From Sporosarcina luteola (GTDB lineage Bacteria; Bacillota; Bacilli; Bacillales_A; Planococcaceae), in NCBI RefSeq assembly GCF_007991495.1, contig NZ_BJYL01000012.1, forward strand, positions 37,870 through 101,869: a stretch of 64,000 nt of DNA. Reading direction: 5' to 3'. Every line of letters begins with the position of its first letter. Position 1 is the first letter of the stretch. Shown piece after piece: positions 46,360-54,246 of the stretch. The notes under the pieces were generated by a model. It did no database searches, was not told the origin of the DNA, and worked only from the letters and a program-made list of their open reading frames with translations. A program made the position numbers and the translations under genes.

Positions 46360-46797
46360 TTACTCGCAGCCTATTGCAAAAATAGAGCCTTGAGGAACCG
46401 GCGCAGCGCCATCTTGGTCAAAGAAACCAGTGATGACGAAGCTTTGAACAATGTCATAGTTTGCCGCTTCGACTTGATCTCTAAAGACTGCTTCAAAAGG
46501 AAATACTCTGCCTCCTACAACGCCAGTTCCCCTCACCGTAATTTCACAATCCATTCCTTCTTTCCTGCAAACGACAGCTGTTATCGTTTCTGATACAAAT
46601 TCAAAACTATATCTGCATCCATGCGTTTGTTTATCCGTAAACTCCAAATACAAAGTTGAGGTTGACATTGTAGTGTCACATACATTGGCCATGTAAGTCA
46701 GATCACCTTTAACAGTTCCTATATGTCCAGCGAATCTCACATTATTATCACATGACACCGCATTGACGAGAACGCCACAAGTACAAATTTGGCCCAT
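46360..46797 (-). CDS. Cys-rich protein of unknown family, likely spore-envelope component
   Basis: A 145-residue protein with eight cysteines (CTC near the start, a Cys near the end, others spread) and mainly beta-strand pattern, with many Gly/Val/Thr. No signal peptide or membrane segment. I do not recognise a family. It is the first gene of a three-gene unit with the YheC/YheD-like protein and Mur ligase 1, so it may be a coat structural protein or the acceptor for a modification. That is inference from context. ATG start with a strong GGGGGG-type ribosome-binding site seven or eight bases upstream. Confidence 0.65.
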   Translation of the reverse strand: MGQICTCGVLVNAVSCDNNVRFAGHIGTVKGDLTYMANVCDTTMSTSTLYLEFTDKQTHGCRYSFEFVSETITAVVCRKEGMDCEITVRGTGVVGGRVFPFEAVFRDQVEAANYDIVQSFVITGFFDQDGAAPVPQGSIFAIGCE

Positions 46798-46872
46798 TAT
46801 TCGACCCCCCTTTCAGATTGAACTACTTTACTATATTGCTACGAGTGTTGTTCGAGCTTGGTGTTTGTCCTA

Positions 46873-46901
46873 TTTCGGTTAATTAATAGTAATAACCGAA
46901 A
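46873..46901 (-). terminator. Hairpin after Mur ligase 2
   Basis: TTTCGGTTA / TAACCGAAA, a 9-bp stem with an A+T-rich loop, just beyond the stop codon of the Mur-ligase gene at 46910. The following T-run is poor, so termination may be incomplete. Confidence 0.5.
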
Positions 46902-46909
46902 GCAATTGA

Positions 46910-48286
46910 CTAGTTTTCCCGAAGAAGTTCAGCCAACTTTTTGATCGGTTCGCTATACATGTCTCCTTTAATAAGAATGGCGGTCTCCTCGCTTATGGTC
47001 TTCCTTAAAAGTTGATAGGCGAGAATTTGATTATTAAAGGAATGGACCTCAATTGCTTTTCCAGCTTGTTTCACCGTGTCCCCCATGATTTTTGCATGCT
47101 TGCCAATAGTGATAAGAATATCTATATCACTTGCTGCGATGATTTTACCGGCAAGTTCATGAATCGTATATCCCCATGAACCTAAATCGGTGATCGTTCC
47201 AATTATGGCAATTCTCCGCTTTCCCTTTCCGATTTCTTGTAAAACTTTCAATGCTGCCTCTAGGGAAGTAGTTGTGATGCTCCACGTATCATCGATGAGG
47301 ATGGATCCTTTTAGACCTTTACGTAATTGCACTTGTTTGTTCAAAGTTTGAAACGTTTTCAAGCGAACTGCGATTTCCGCAAAACTCATTCCGATTTGGT
47401 GTACTGCAGCAATGGCTGCCAATGCATTGTAAACTTGATGTTCACCTAGTCCGGGGACAAACATCTCGTATTTTTGTTGATTGTATTCCAAGGTCATATC
47501 CATTCCCATAGCAGAATAGGTGAATTTGCTCGCACGGTAATGACATGCATGATGAATCCCGAATTTACGTATTTGCCCTGTGAATTGTTTCAAATCAAGT
47601 TTTCGGGTATTGTTGTCGTCTTCGTTTAAAATAAGTACCCCATCGGACGTTAAAGCTTTGCACATTTCACCTTTCGCAGCGATATAGCCTTCCAACGACT
47701 TACAATGGTTCAGATGATGCTCACCTATGTTCGTTATGATTCCGACCGTCGGTTTTAAGTACGCAGCTGCGTTTAGAATATCGCCAGGCGCGCCGACTGC
47801 CGTTTCGAACACCGCCGCTTCAGTCGTTTCATCCATACTGAGCAAATAGGCTAAATGGGCCGTCCGGGAATTATTCGTACTATTGGTGAAGGCGATATTC
47901 CGATCAGCAGTCAATAAATGACGGATCATTTCTTTCGTTGTCGTTTTCCCCGAAGTTCCCGTTACTGCAATGATGGGTATGTCGATCCTGTCGCGATAGT
48001 CATTAATGAATTTCCAGTATGCCTCGTCTAAGTTGTCGACTTGAATGATGGATACGTCCTCTTTGCGCTCATTCGTTTGCATAAGCTGTTCGGTTACGAC
48101 TGCAATTGGAAAGAAAGGTCTTAGGCGATCCCATTTCATGATTTTGCCTTTTAAAAAAAGGATGGTATGCGGGTTTCTAACTTGTTTAAGGCGGTATGCA
48201 CCGTGTTGGATTAGTAAATCGTCAGTTCCGTGTATTAATGTCCCGGCTATTACTTGTCTAATGTTTCCAGTCGATAAAGACTTCAA
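46910..48286 (-). CDS. MurF-like Mur ligase of the spore-envelope cluster (ligase 2)
   Basis: A 458-residue paralogue of ligase 1, colinear over the whole length. P-loop AVTGTSGKTTTK (about 107-118), FETAVGAPG with the Mg-binding glutamate, TNIGEHHLNH, YIAAKGEM with the conserved lysine, GLGEHQVYNALAA, and IDDTWSITTTS. The last motif differs from IDDTWTNNPTS of ligase 1, so the amino-acid pocket may differ. TTG 48286 is chosen because it aligns with the start of ligase 1 and has AGGGAG upstream; a GTG three codons earlier exists. It is divergent from the ATP-grasp ligase gene at 48586. Confidence 0.83.
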   Translation of the reverse strand: MKSLSTGNIRQVIAGTLIHGTDDLLIQHGAYRLKQVRNPHTILFLKGKIMKWDRLRPFFPIAVVTEQLMQTNERKEDVSIIQVDNLDEAYWKFINDYRDRIDIPIIAVTGTSGKTTTKEMIRHLLTADRNIAFTNSTNNSRTAHLAYLLSMDETTEAAVFETAVGAPGDILNAAAYLKPTVGIITNIGEHHLNHCKSLEGYIAAKGEMCKALTSDGVLILNEDDNNTRKLDLKQFTGQIRKFGIHHACHYRASKFTYSAMGMDMTLEYNQQKYEMFVPGLGEHQVYNALAAIAAVHQIGMSFAEIAVRLKTFQTLNKQVQLRKGLKGSILIDDTWSITTTSLEAALKVLQEIGKGKRRIAIIGTITDLGSWGYTIHELAGKIIAASDIDILITIGKHAKIMGDTVKQAGKAIEVHSFNNQILAYQLLRKTISEETAILIKGDMYSEPIKKLAELLREN

Positions 48287-48364
48287 TTGATTCACTCCCT
48301 TCCCCCTTTTTCATCTTATGCGACACTAGCTTAGCGGCTTGTACGAAAAACATGCTTCTAAACG

Positions 48365-48482
48365 AAAAGCGGAAGGCGCTTGCTCAGATGCGACAGGCAT
48401 AAGACAAAGATGCGGCGTGGCGGTCTTTGACGCGTAGCATCTTTGACTTATGACCCGAGCATCTAGCGCCTGGAGCTGGACA
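48365..48482. repeat. Family B intergenic repeat, copy 2
   Basis: AGCGGAAGGCGCTTGCTCAG ... GACAGGCATAAGAC ... ACTTATGACCCGAGC ... AGCGCCTGGAGCTGGA. It shares this skeleton with 58803-58919 and, reversed, with 16521-16630. It lies in the divergent intergenic region of Mur ligase 2 and ATP-grasp ligase 1. Its two arms can pair. Confidence 0.85.
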
Positions 48483-48541
48483 ATGACGGTTTTTAGTTCC
48501 TTACCTATATGATGTATAACCATGTATATGGCAGATTCCTT

Positions 48542-48550
48542 CATAACCTA
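48542..48550 (+). promoter_or_regulatory. Sigma-K-like -10 element upstream of ATP-grasp ligase 1
   Basis: CATAACCTA fits the CATANNNTA -10 of sporulation sigma-K promoters, 36 bp before the start codon. No matching -35 AC is found at the expected distance, so the assignment is weak. Confidence 0.35.
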
Positions 48551-48585
48551 TAAAGAGTTGTCTTAATTATGAAGGAGTGGACTTT

Positions 48586-49806
48586 TTGAAAACGATTATC
48601 TTCATCGGTACAAACAAATCGGGTTCGAGTCGGGAAGCAATCAGGGCTGCCGAACGGCTCGGGTATTTTACTGTTTTATTTACAAGTAATGAGAGGCAGA
48701 TTCAACAACGAAAAGAGTATATAGATGTCCACGAAATGGTATTTGTCGATACGACCAACTTACAAGCGATGAAGAAAGAAATTCTTTCTTTGAAATCGAA
48801 AGGAAATGAAATTAAGACAATCGCCAGTTTTGTCGACTCCAATGTCTCCAACGCTTTTACGTTATGCGAAGAATTCTGTCCGAATGGCACGTCTGCAAGT
48901 GCTGCTTTTATTATGGAAAACAAAGCGGGGACAAGGGCTAAATTAGCGGGACTTCCATTCTCTCCGAAATATTTGACGATCCAGCCTGGAAAAAAGCTGG
49001 ATGCAAAAAGTATGGACGCCTTGCCCGATTATCCGCTTATTGTCAAAACAGCTTCTTCCACCGGATCAAAAGATGTTTTGCGTGCGACGGATGATGTACA
49101 GCTTCAACGTCATATCGCAAAACTGCAAGAGAAGAATCCCTTAGAAGCGGTCATTATTGAAGAGTTCATTGAAGGGGAGCAATATTTGGTTGAAGCAATT
49201 GTGTTTAATAAAGAAATACAAATTGCCGGAGTCATTCAACAAGAAATAACGTTTGGAAAACGATTCATCATCACTGGATATGGTGTACTTGCAATCGTCC
49301 CAAGACAATTGAACGACAGCATCAAAGAAGTTTTAACGTCCATCGTTGAAAAACTAGCCATTCAAAATGGTGCCCTTCATGTTGAAATGCGTTTAACGAA
49401 AAATGGTTGGCGCCTCATCGAAATTAATCCTCGAATTTCCGGAGGTGCGATGAATAATATGCTCAAAGCTGCTTTCGGATATGATCTCACAGAAGAAACC
49501 ATTAAATTATACTTAGGCGAACAGCCCACCCTCGAAATCAAACAGAGACATTTTGTATTTACACAATACGTGATCATCGATAAGAGAGGCGTTCTGGAAA
49601 AAGTGACGGGAAAAGGAAGGGCAAGAAAATCCCCCGGTATCGTTGAAGTGTATGTGAAGCCGAAAAAAGGGCAATTACTGACACCGCCCTTATCGATGGG
49701 GCACCGATACGCTTACGTGATTGCACAAGGAAGAACATTAGCGATCGCAAAAAGCTTGGCGAAAAAAGCAGCAGAGGAAATTACTTTTCATCTAAAAGAA
49801 CAATGA
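48586..49806 (+). CDS. ATP-grasp amide ligase of the spore-envelope cluster (ligase 1)
   Basis: A 406-residue ATP-grasp enzyme of the carboxylate-amine ligase / L-amino-acid ligase group. The N-terminal Rossmann-like part begins IIFIGTNKSGSSREAIRAA; the ATP-grasp core has YPLIVKTASSTGSKDV (K154), VIIEEFIEGEQYLVEAIV, and the metal-binding WRLIEINPRISGGAMN (E279, N281). It is paralogous along its length to 52636-53835. TTG 48586 has AAGGAG upstream with 8 bp spacing; a GTG three codons earlier would overlap the site. It is divergent from Mur ligase 2 and ends in a terminator shared with the fused synthetase. It may form amino-acid or dipeptide amides used by the Mur ligases (inference). Confidence 0.85.
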   Translation: MKTIIFIGTNKSGSSREAIRAAERLGYFTVLFTSNERQIQQRKEYIDVHEMVFVDTTNLQAMKKEILSLKSKGNEIKTIASFVDSNVSNAFTLCEEFCPNGTSASAAFIMENKAGTRAKLAGLPFSPKYLTIQPGKKLDAKSMDALPDYPLIVKTASSTGSKDVLRATDDVQLQRHIAKLQEKNPLEAVIIEEFIEGEQYLVEAIVFNKEIQIAGVIQQEITFGKRFIITGYGVLAIVPRQLNDSIKEVLTSIVEKLAIQNGALHVEMRLTKNGWRLIEINPRISGGAMNNMLKAAFGYDLTEETIKLYLGEQPTLEIKQRHFVFTQYVIIDKRGVLEKVTGKGRARKSPGIVEVYVKPKKGQLLTPPLSMGHRYAYVIAQGRTLAIAKSLAKKAAEEITFHLKEQ

Positions 49807-49843
49807 CAAAGAGGACTTCCAGATGCGGAGTCCTCTTTGTCAT
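49803..49843. terminator. Bidirectional terminator, perfect 15-bp stem
   Basis: ATGACAAAGAGGACT / AGTCCTCTTTGTCAT between two convergent genes of the cluster; the left arm includes the stop codon of the ATP-grasp gene. Confidence 0.9.
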
Positions 49844-52008
49844 TAGCTATAGTTTTGATCGATGAATTTGACCGTTTCGAACATATTCGTTTTACTGGCC
49901 CCTTTAATAAGAATCGTGTCATCCTTTTGAATCAATTTAGATAGCAAAGCATGCAATTTCTCACGGTCTGTAAAGTGGTGAATATTTTGTCCTGGCATCC
50001 CTCTCTTTTCCGCCTGTGCACCAATCTCCTCCGTTCTAAAACCGTACGTTATCAATAGGTCGATCCCTTGTTGCTGTATATAATCCCCTAGTTTTCGATA
50101 TTCCTTTTCGCGCAAATCGCCTAGCTCTCTCATTTGCCCGATAATGGCAATCTTTCGGTGCTTTGCAAGATTTGTTAGGACATCCAATGCTGCACGAACA
50201 CCTTCCGGATGCGAATGGACCGTGTCATCGATTAGCGTGATGTTGTCCTTGCAATTGTAAATCGTCAACCTTCTAGGCGGTTTTTTGAATAGAAGCCCCG
50301 TCTTGATTTCCATTGGTGAAAACCCTAAATAGTCGGCAATCGCAATGGCGGATAATGCGTTATATACATGATGCTCCCCAAAAATCGGGATGAACAGTTC
50401 AATTTCTTCATTTTGAAGTTTCATTTTAAAACTCATGCCCTGGTCGGTGTATTGTACGTCGTATGCACGATAATCAGCAGGCTTTTGAATGCCGATCGTT
50501 ATCGTTTTACCTTTGAAATCCCTCGTTTCTAAAAACCTTGAATTGTCATTGTCCCGATTCAAGCAAAGAACCCCATGTTGGTCCATTCCGTGGATCAATT
50601 CCGATTTAGCTTTTGCAACTTTTCTCGGATCACCGTCGAAATTCCCAACATGCGCTAACCCAATATTCGTTACAATCGACATATTCGGCTGAATGATGCG
50701 GCAATGTTCCGTAATGACGCCCGGATAGGCCATTCCGTATTCAAGGACGACCGCCTGGTGGGAGGAATTGATCTCTGCTGCATGTTTTTTCGTATGTTCT
50801 GTCGTATTCCAATAATCCTTCGATTCGAAGACTGTCCACTTTTTCGACAGAATCGAGGATAGGAATGCTTTCGTCGTTGTTTTACCGGCACTTCCGGTAA
50901 TGGCGATGATCGGAGTTTCATTCTCACGTTTAGTGCTTCGACGTTTCGCTTCCTTGATTTTCACCTGGATGGCTCTTTGATTTTTAGCGATATACATTGC
51001 ATAATTGATCGTGTTTTTTACGACATCCAATTCCAAATAGAATGCAGGCGGACAGCCAGGGCGCCAGTTCACTTCATAAATCCAAAGTTTGTAGTCCTGA
51101 TCCATTCCGATATCTACACCGATTTCATCAATCACTTCACTGTACTTCTCCATTTGAAGTTCATCCAAATGCTTTGCGAGCGACAAGGAGAAATACTCCA
51201 ACTTCTTTTTAATGTTAAATGCTTCGTCTTTGAATTCCTGTTCCAAAAAAGGGTCCAAATAGTTCGTGTAGCCGCCACTATTTATATTCGCAATGATGGA
51301 ACCCTTTGGAGCAACACGTGGATAAATCGTCGTAATCACCCATTCGCCTTCGCCGTTTTTTTGGACATGCAATCTGAAGTCGAACACTTGCCCAGATCTT
51401 GTGACGGATTGGATGTATGGTTGGACGATGAATGTTTCGTTTGATAATTTCTTTTTGATAAATCCTCTCAGTTGTGATGCCGAATAATTCCTATGCGTCC
51501 CTTCCCCTTTTACTGAAAAACGGTCGCCTTCTTGCACAATGAAATAAATACCTTTCCCTTTTCTACCATCGATCGGTTTGAAAACCACTTTTTCAAAAGC
51601 AGAGATGTATTTGATGAAATGGTCTGCACTTTTTACTGCTTCCGTCGGGATGAGGTAGCTTGCAAAATCCTTAGCTTCTTTTAGACGGCGGTTGACGCTC
51701 CATTTATTCCCGATCGAATAGGTTGTAAAGGGGATTTCCTTTCGAAGTTTATCGATGATTTCCTTTGATTTTGCCAGTTTTTCAGGGCTTCCGGCATTAT
51801 AAATGACATTTGGAAAGGGCATTATTTTCGACTCCCATTTTCCGTTCTCGTACACTTGTCCTCTAATTGTGCGGTTGAGTAAGTTTACTTCCCCGGGAGA
51901 AAAATAATAAAATTTCGCACCTTCAGCTGCAGCTACGGCGGCGAATGCATATGCCTTCATGACTGTTTCTGGATCTTTCCGGTGATGTAACATGCCTATT
52001 ATTGTCAT
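49843..52008 (-). CDS. Fused YheC/YheD ATP-grasp and MurF-like Mur ligase (cyanophycin-synthetase-like layout)
   Basis: A 721-residue two-engine amide synthetase. Residues 1-345 are a YheC/YheD-type ATP-grasp unit: FKPIDGRKGKGIYFI (143-157), FIVQPYI, FDFRLHVQ, and the metal-binding LWIYEVNWRPG (E312, N314). Residues about 365-721 are a Mur ligase central and C-terminal domain: AITGSAGKTTTK (369-380), LEYGMAYPG, TNIGLAHVG, KAKSEL, FGEHHVYNALSA, IDDTVHSHPEG. The MurF-type N-terminal UDP-binding domain is missing, so a UDP-muramyl substrate is unlikely. This ATP-grasp plus Mur-ligase order recalls cyanophycin synthetase CphA, but the ATP-grasp part is of the coat-associated YheC/D kind. ATG with AAGGAG upstream. 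Confidence 0.87.
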   Translation of the reverse strand: MTIIGMLHHRKDPETVMKAYAFAAVAAAEGAKFYYFSPGEVNLLNRTIRGQVYENGKWESKIMPFPNVIYNAGSPEKLAKSKEIIDKLRKEIPFTTYSIGNKWSVNRRLKEAKDFASYLIPTEAVKSADHFIKYISAFEKVVFKPIDGRKGKGIYFIVQEGDRFSVKGEGTHRNYSASQLRGFIKKKLSNETFIVQPYIQSVTRSGQVFDFRLHVQKNGEGEWVITTIYPRVAPKGSIIANINSGGYTNYLDPFLEQEFKDEAFNIKKKLEYFSLSLAKHLDELQMEKYSEVIDEIGVDIGMDQDYKLWIYEVNWRPGCPPAFYLELDVVKNTINYAMYIAKNQRAIQVKIKEAKRRSTKRENETPIIAITGSAGKTTTKAFLSSILSKKWTVFESKDYWNTTEHTKKHAAEINSSHQAVVLEYGMAYPGVITEHCRIIQPNMSIVTNIGLAHVGNFDGDPRKVAKAKSELIHGMDQHGVLCLNRDNDNSRFLETRDFKGKTITIGIQKPADYRAYDVQYTDQGMSFKMKLQNEEIELFIPIFGEHHVYNALSAIAIADYLGFSPMEIKTGLLFKKPPRRLTIYNCKDNITLIDDTVHSHPEGVRAALDVLTNLAKHRKIAIIGQMRELGDLREKEYRKLGDYIQQQGIDLLITYGFRTEEIGAQAEKRGMPGQNIHHFTDREKLHALLSKLIQKDDTILIKGASKTNMFETVKFIDQNYS

Positions 52009-52107
52009 AAACTATCTCCTTTTCTCATTTTGACGGCTCTATATAATACATTCATAAGCATGCCGTAGGATAAGGACAAGAGTTTACTAGAAGAGGAATT
52101 ATATAGA

Positions 52108-52156
52108 ATGCTTTCCGTTCCAGGCGGACGCTATCCACTACAAGCACGGATAGCAC
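52108..52156. repeat. Miniature family A element: both ends kept, centre deleted
   Basis: GCTTTCCGTTCCAGGCGGAC is the reverse complement of the right end of the copy at 890-1019, and ATCCACTACAAGCACGGA right next to it is the reverse complement of that copy's left end with one base missing. The roughly 80-bp centre is absent. It lies between the coat gene and the fused synthetase gene. Confidence 0.7.
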
Positions 52157-52191
52157 TATGTAGAATTCGTCTGTTATTCAACTATAGTTTT

Positions 52192-52599
52192 CTACATTTT
52201 AGATTCAATGATAGGGAGAGGACGGTCTATTAGGTCGATGGAAAGTGGGGTGATGGCACAAAAGGAGCAGATTTCAACATGGATACAGAGAGATGTCTTT
52301 TTCAATGCATAAAGGTCCTCGGGTGTTACAGCGAGCCGCCCTTTAAAATCGATCGGCTTTAGCAATGTCAACTGTGCGCGACAGTTATCATCCAGCTTTT
52401 CCAATCTGAAATAAGATGTCGTCCCGCCGTCTATGATTGCAGTGAAGGGGACATGTTCGTCTGATGACTGCAGCATGAAAGGAATTGTATCTTTCATTTT
52501 AGGCAGATGCACAAAACGGAAGCCTTTGCAGAATTCCGCTAACATTTTCTGTTCCTTCCATAAGACTTTCATTTCTTCACAAATACAGCAGTTTTTCAT
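52192..52599 (-). CDS. CotY/CotZ/ExsY-like Cys-rich spore coat protein
   Basis: A 135-residue Cys-rich protein. The N-terminal CCICE and the later pattern IPFMLQSSDEHVPFTAI, SYFRLEKLDDNCRAQLTLL and CIHVEICSFCAI match the ordered features of CotY/CotZ/ExsY proteins, which crosslink the outer coat, crust or exosporium by disulfides. The match is by pattern, so modest divergence from classic ExsY is noted. Start ATG with AAAGGAGGGGG upstream. It follows the ATP-grasp ligase 2 gene by 36 bp, probably one transcript. This is the strongest direct link between the ligase cluster and the spore surface. Confidence 0.78.
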   Translation of the reverse strand: MKNCCICEEMKVLWKEQKMLAEFCKGFRFVHLPKMKDTIPFMLQSSDEHVPFTAIIDGGTTSYFRLEKLDDNCRAQLTLLKPIDFKGRLAVTPEDLYALKKTSLCIHVEICSFCAITPLSIDLIDRPLPIIESKM

Positions 52600-52635
52600 C
52601 TGTACCCCCTCCTTTTATGTAAAGGTCCAACCATT

Positions 52636-53835
52636 TTAAATTGGCTCCAAATAGAATTTTATTAACCTTGCTGAACTTTCGGCTCTTTCCTTAGCCATTT
52701 CTGATGTTTCGCCAACAGCCATTGTATATCCGTATCGCTGCCCCATCGAAATTGGCGGCATCACGATCGAGCCGATTTTGGGCTTTACAGCGATGTCGAT
52801 AATTCCCGGCACTGAATAAGCAACATCGATCCCTTCGATGTCTACTAAATATCCAAAGTTATTAAGCGTTATAAATGATGTGTAAACATACCGGCTGTTC
52901 TTTCTAAGCAAATCTGGTTCTTCGCCAAGGTAGAGTTTGATCGTCTCCTTCACAAGATTGATGCCAAATGCTTCTGTAATCATCCGGTTCATCGCACCGC
53001 CCGCGATTCTTGGATTCATCTCGATTAATTTCCAGCCTTTTGAGGAATAGCGCACTTCTAAATGACAAGCCCCGTGCTGAAGTCCGATTTCTTCTACAAT
53101 GGAATGGATTGTTTGCCATAGCTCACGATAGATCATTTCATCCATTTGCATGACTACTTCATACGCGGTAACGATGAATGTGTAATCCTTTATTATTTCC
53201 TGTTGAATGATCGCAACAATAATTGGAATTGTCTCGACGACAACAATTTCAATCATATATTGGGGACCTTCTATAAATTCTTCCGCTATCCAAGATGGTT
53301 GCGGCAAACGTTTATTCATTTTGCACAGAGCTATGTCAAATTCCTTTTCGTTCTCAATGAAATAAACGTCCTTCGAACCGTTTGAAATAGGGCTTTTTAG
53401 GATGAACGGATAATTTATAACGGGCTTATTGTGATTCTGATCAATTACTTCAAATTCACATGTTGCAGGATGGTTTCGTAAAGCGTTCCGGGTAAGCAGT
53501 TTATCTCCCATTATGCTTAAAGCGTCGACCGATAAAGCAGAATTGCAAAATGCATTGGAAAGCTTTGCAGCCAATGACACATAGGGATCTACAAAACTGA
53601 TGATCGCTTGAATATGATGAAACGCTGCTAGGCGGTCTATTTCTTTTCGAACCGATTCTTCGTCCATGGATTCCATGAAAACGATATCGGCGATTTCCGG
53701 GAATTTCTCTTTCACCCGTAAAAATGTTTTTCTGTCTGTCAGAAGGATTGCTGCATATCCTAATTGAGCCGCTGCCGAGAATGCTTCCGCACTTGATCCG
53801 GAGGTGGATGAACCAATAAACACAATTGCCTTCAT
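52636..53835 (-). CDS. ATP-grasp amide ligase of the spore-envelope cluster (ligase 2)
   Basis: A 399-residue paralogue of the ATP-grasp enzyme at 48586-49806: AIVFIGSSTSGSSAEAFSAA at the start, YPFILKSPISNGSKDV, WIAEEFIEGPQYMIEIVV, GWKLIEMNPRIAGGAMNRM with both metal-binding residues, and the C-terminal PPISMGQRYGYTMA region. It therefore should be active. It is followed by the CotY/ExsY-like gene. Start ATG has AGGAGGGG about 10 bp upstream. A CATACAAAT element upstream could be a sporulation -10. Confidence 0.85.
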   Translation of the reverse strand: MKAIVFIGSSTSGSSAEAFSAAAQLGYAAILLTDRKTFLRVKEKFPEIADIVFMESMDEESVRKEIDRLAAFHHIQAIISFVDPYVSLAAKLSNAFCNSALSVDALSIMGDKLLTRNALRNHPATCEFEVIDQNHNKPVINYPFILKSPISNGSKDVYFIENEKEFDIALCKMNKRLPQPSWIAEEFIEGPQYMIEIVVVETIPIIVAIIQQEIIKDYTFIVTAYEVVMQMDEMIYRELWQTIHSIVEEIGLQHGACHLEVRYSSKGWKLIEMNPRIAGGAMNRMITEAFGINLVKETIKLYLGEEPDLLRKNSRYVYTSFITLNNFGYLVDIEGIDVAYSVPGIIDIAVKPKIGSIVMPPISMGQRYGYTMAVGETSEMAKERAESSARLIKFYLEPI

Positions 53836-53874
53836 CTAAATTACGCCCCTCCTTCTAGACAATCCTCTCTTATC

Positions 53875-53883
53875 ATTTGTATG
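53875..53883 (-). promoter_or_regulatory. Sigma-E-like -10 element upstream of ATP-grasp ligase 2
   Basis: Minus strand CATACAAAT resembles the sigma-E -10 (CATACANT), about 40 bp before the start codon. The -35 is not convincing. Confidence 0.35.
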
Positions 53884-53910
53884 CGATTGGCTCAAGCCCG
53901 CTTAGGCAAA

Positions 53911-53945
53911 ATAAATAAGCATGAAGGGCTATCCCTCATGCTTAT
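53911..53945 (-). terminator. Terminator of yneP-yneQ
   Basis: Minus-strand ATAAGCATGAGGG / CCCTTCATGCTTAT stem followed by TTATTTTG at the yneQ stop codon. Confidence 0.85.
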
Positions 53946-54246
53946 CCATTAAGTTAAAACGATTCACTTGTTCGGCCAAACCGGCGTCCAGCAATGCTTG
54001 TACCTCAATCTTGCCGAAAAGGTCGAAATGGGGGTAATCTTCACGATGGTCAATCCATTCAGGCTTCAACCCGTACCTTTTCCCCCATTCGATCAATTTA
54101 GCAAGATCCGTACAACCCGCTTTTGTTACCGTTTTACAGCCTGGAAAACGATCATCGAGCCAGTAATGGGTGAGAAAAGCAATTTCTCCAGCACTGACCG
54201 CTTCTTTCCAAGCTTTTAATTCCGACCGATTAATGCCGAACGCCAT
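53929..54246 (-). CDS. yneQ: YneQ-like protein
   Basis: A 105-residue cytosolic protein that matches B. subtilis YneQ in length and position after yneP. The segment HYWLDDRFPGCKTVTKAGC and KPEWIDHREDYPHFDLFG stand out. Function unknown. ATG 54246 overlaps the yneP stop by one base (TGATG), showing coupling; the longer frame start inside yneP is rejected. Confidence 0.82.
   Translation of the reverse strand: MAFGINRSELKAWKEAVSAGEIAFLTHYWLDDRFPGCKTVTKAGCTDLAKLIEWGKRYGLKPEWIDHREDYPHFDLFGKIEVQALLDAGLAEQVNRFNLMDKHEG

Noticed and set aside
50977..51444. 155-codon plus-strand frame inside the fused synthetase gene
   Set aside because: Antisense shadow of a well-supported ATP-grasp coding region.
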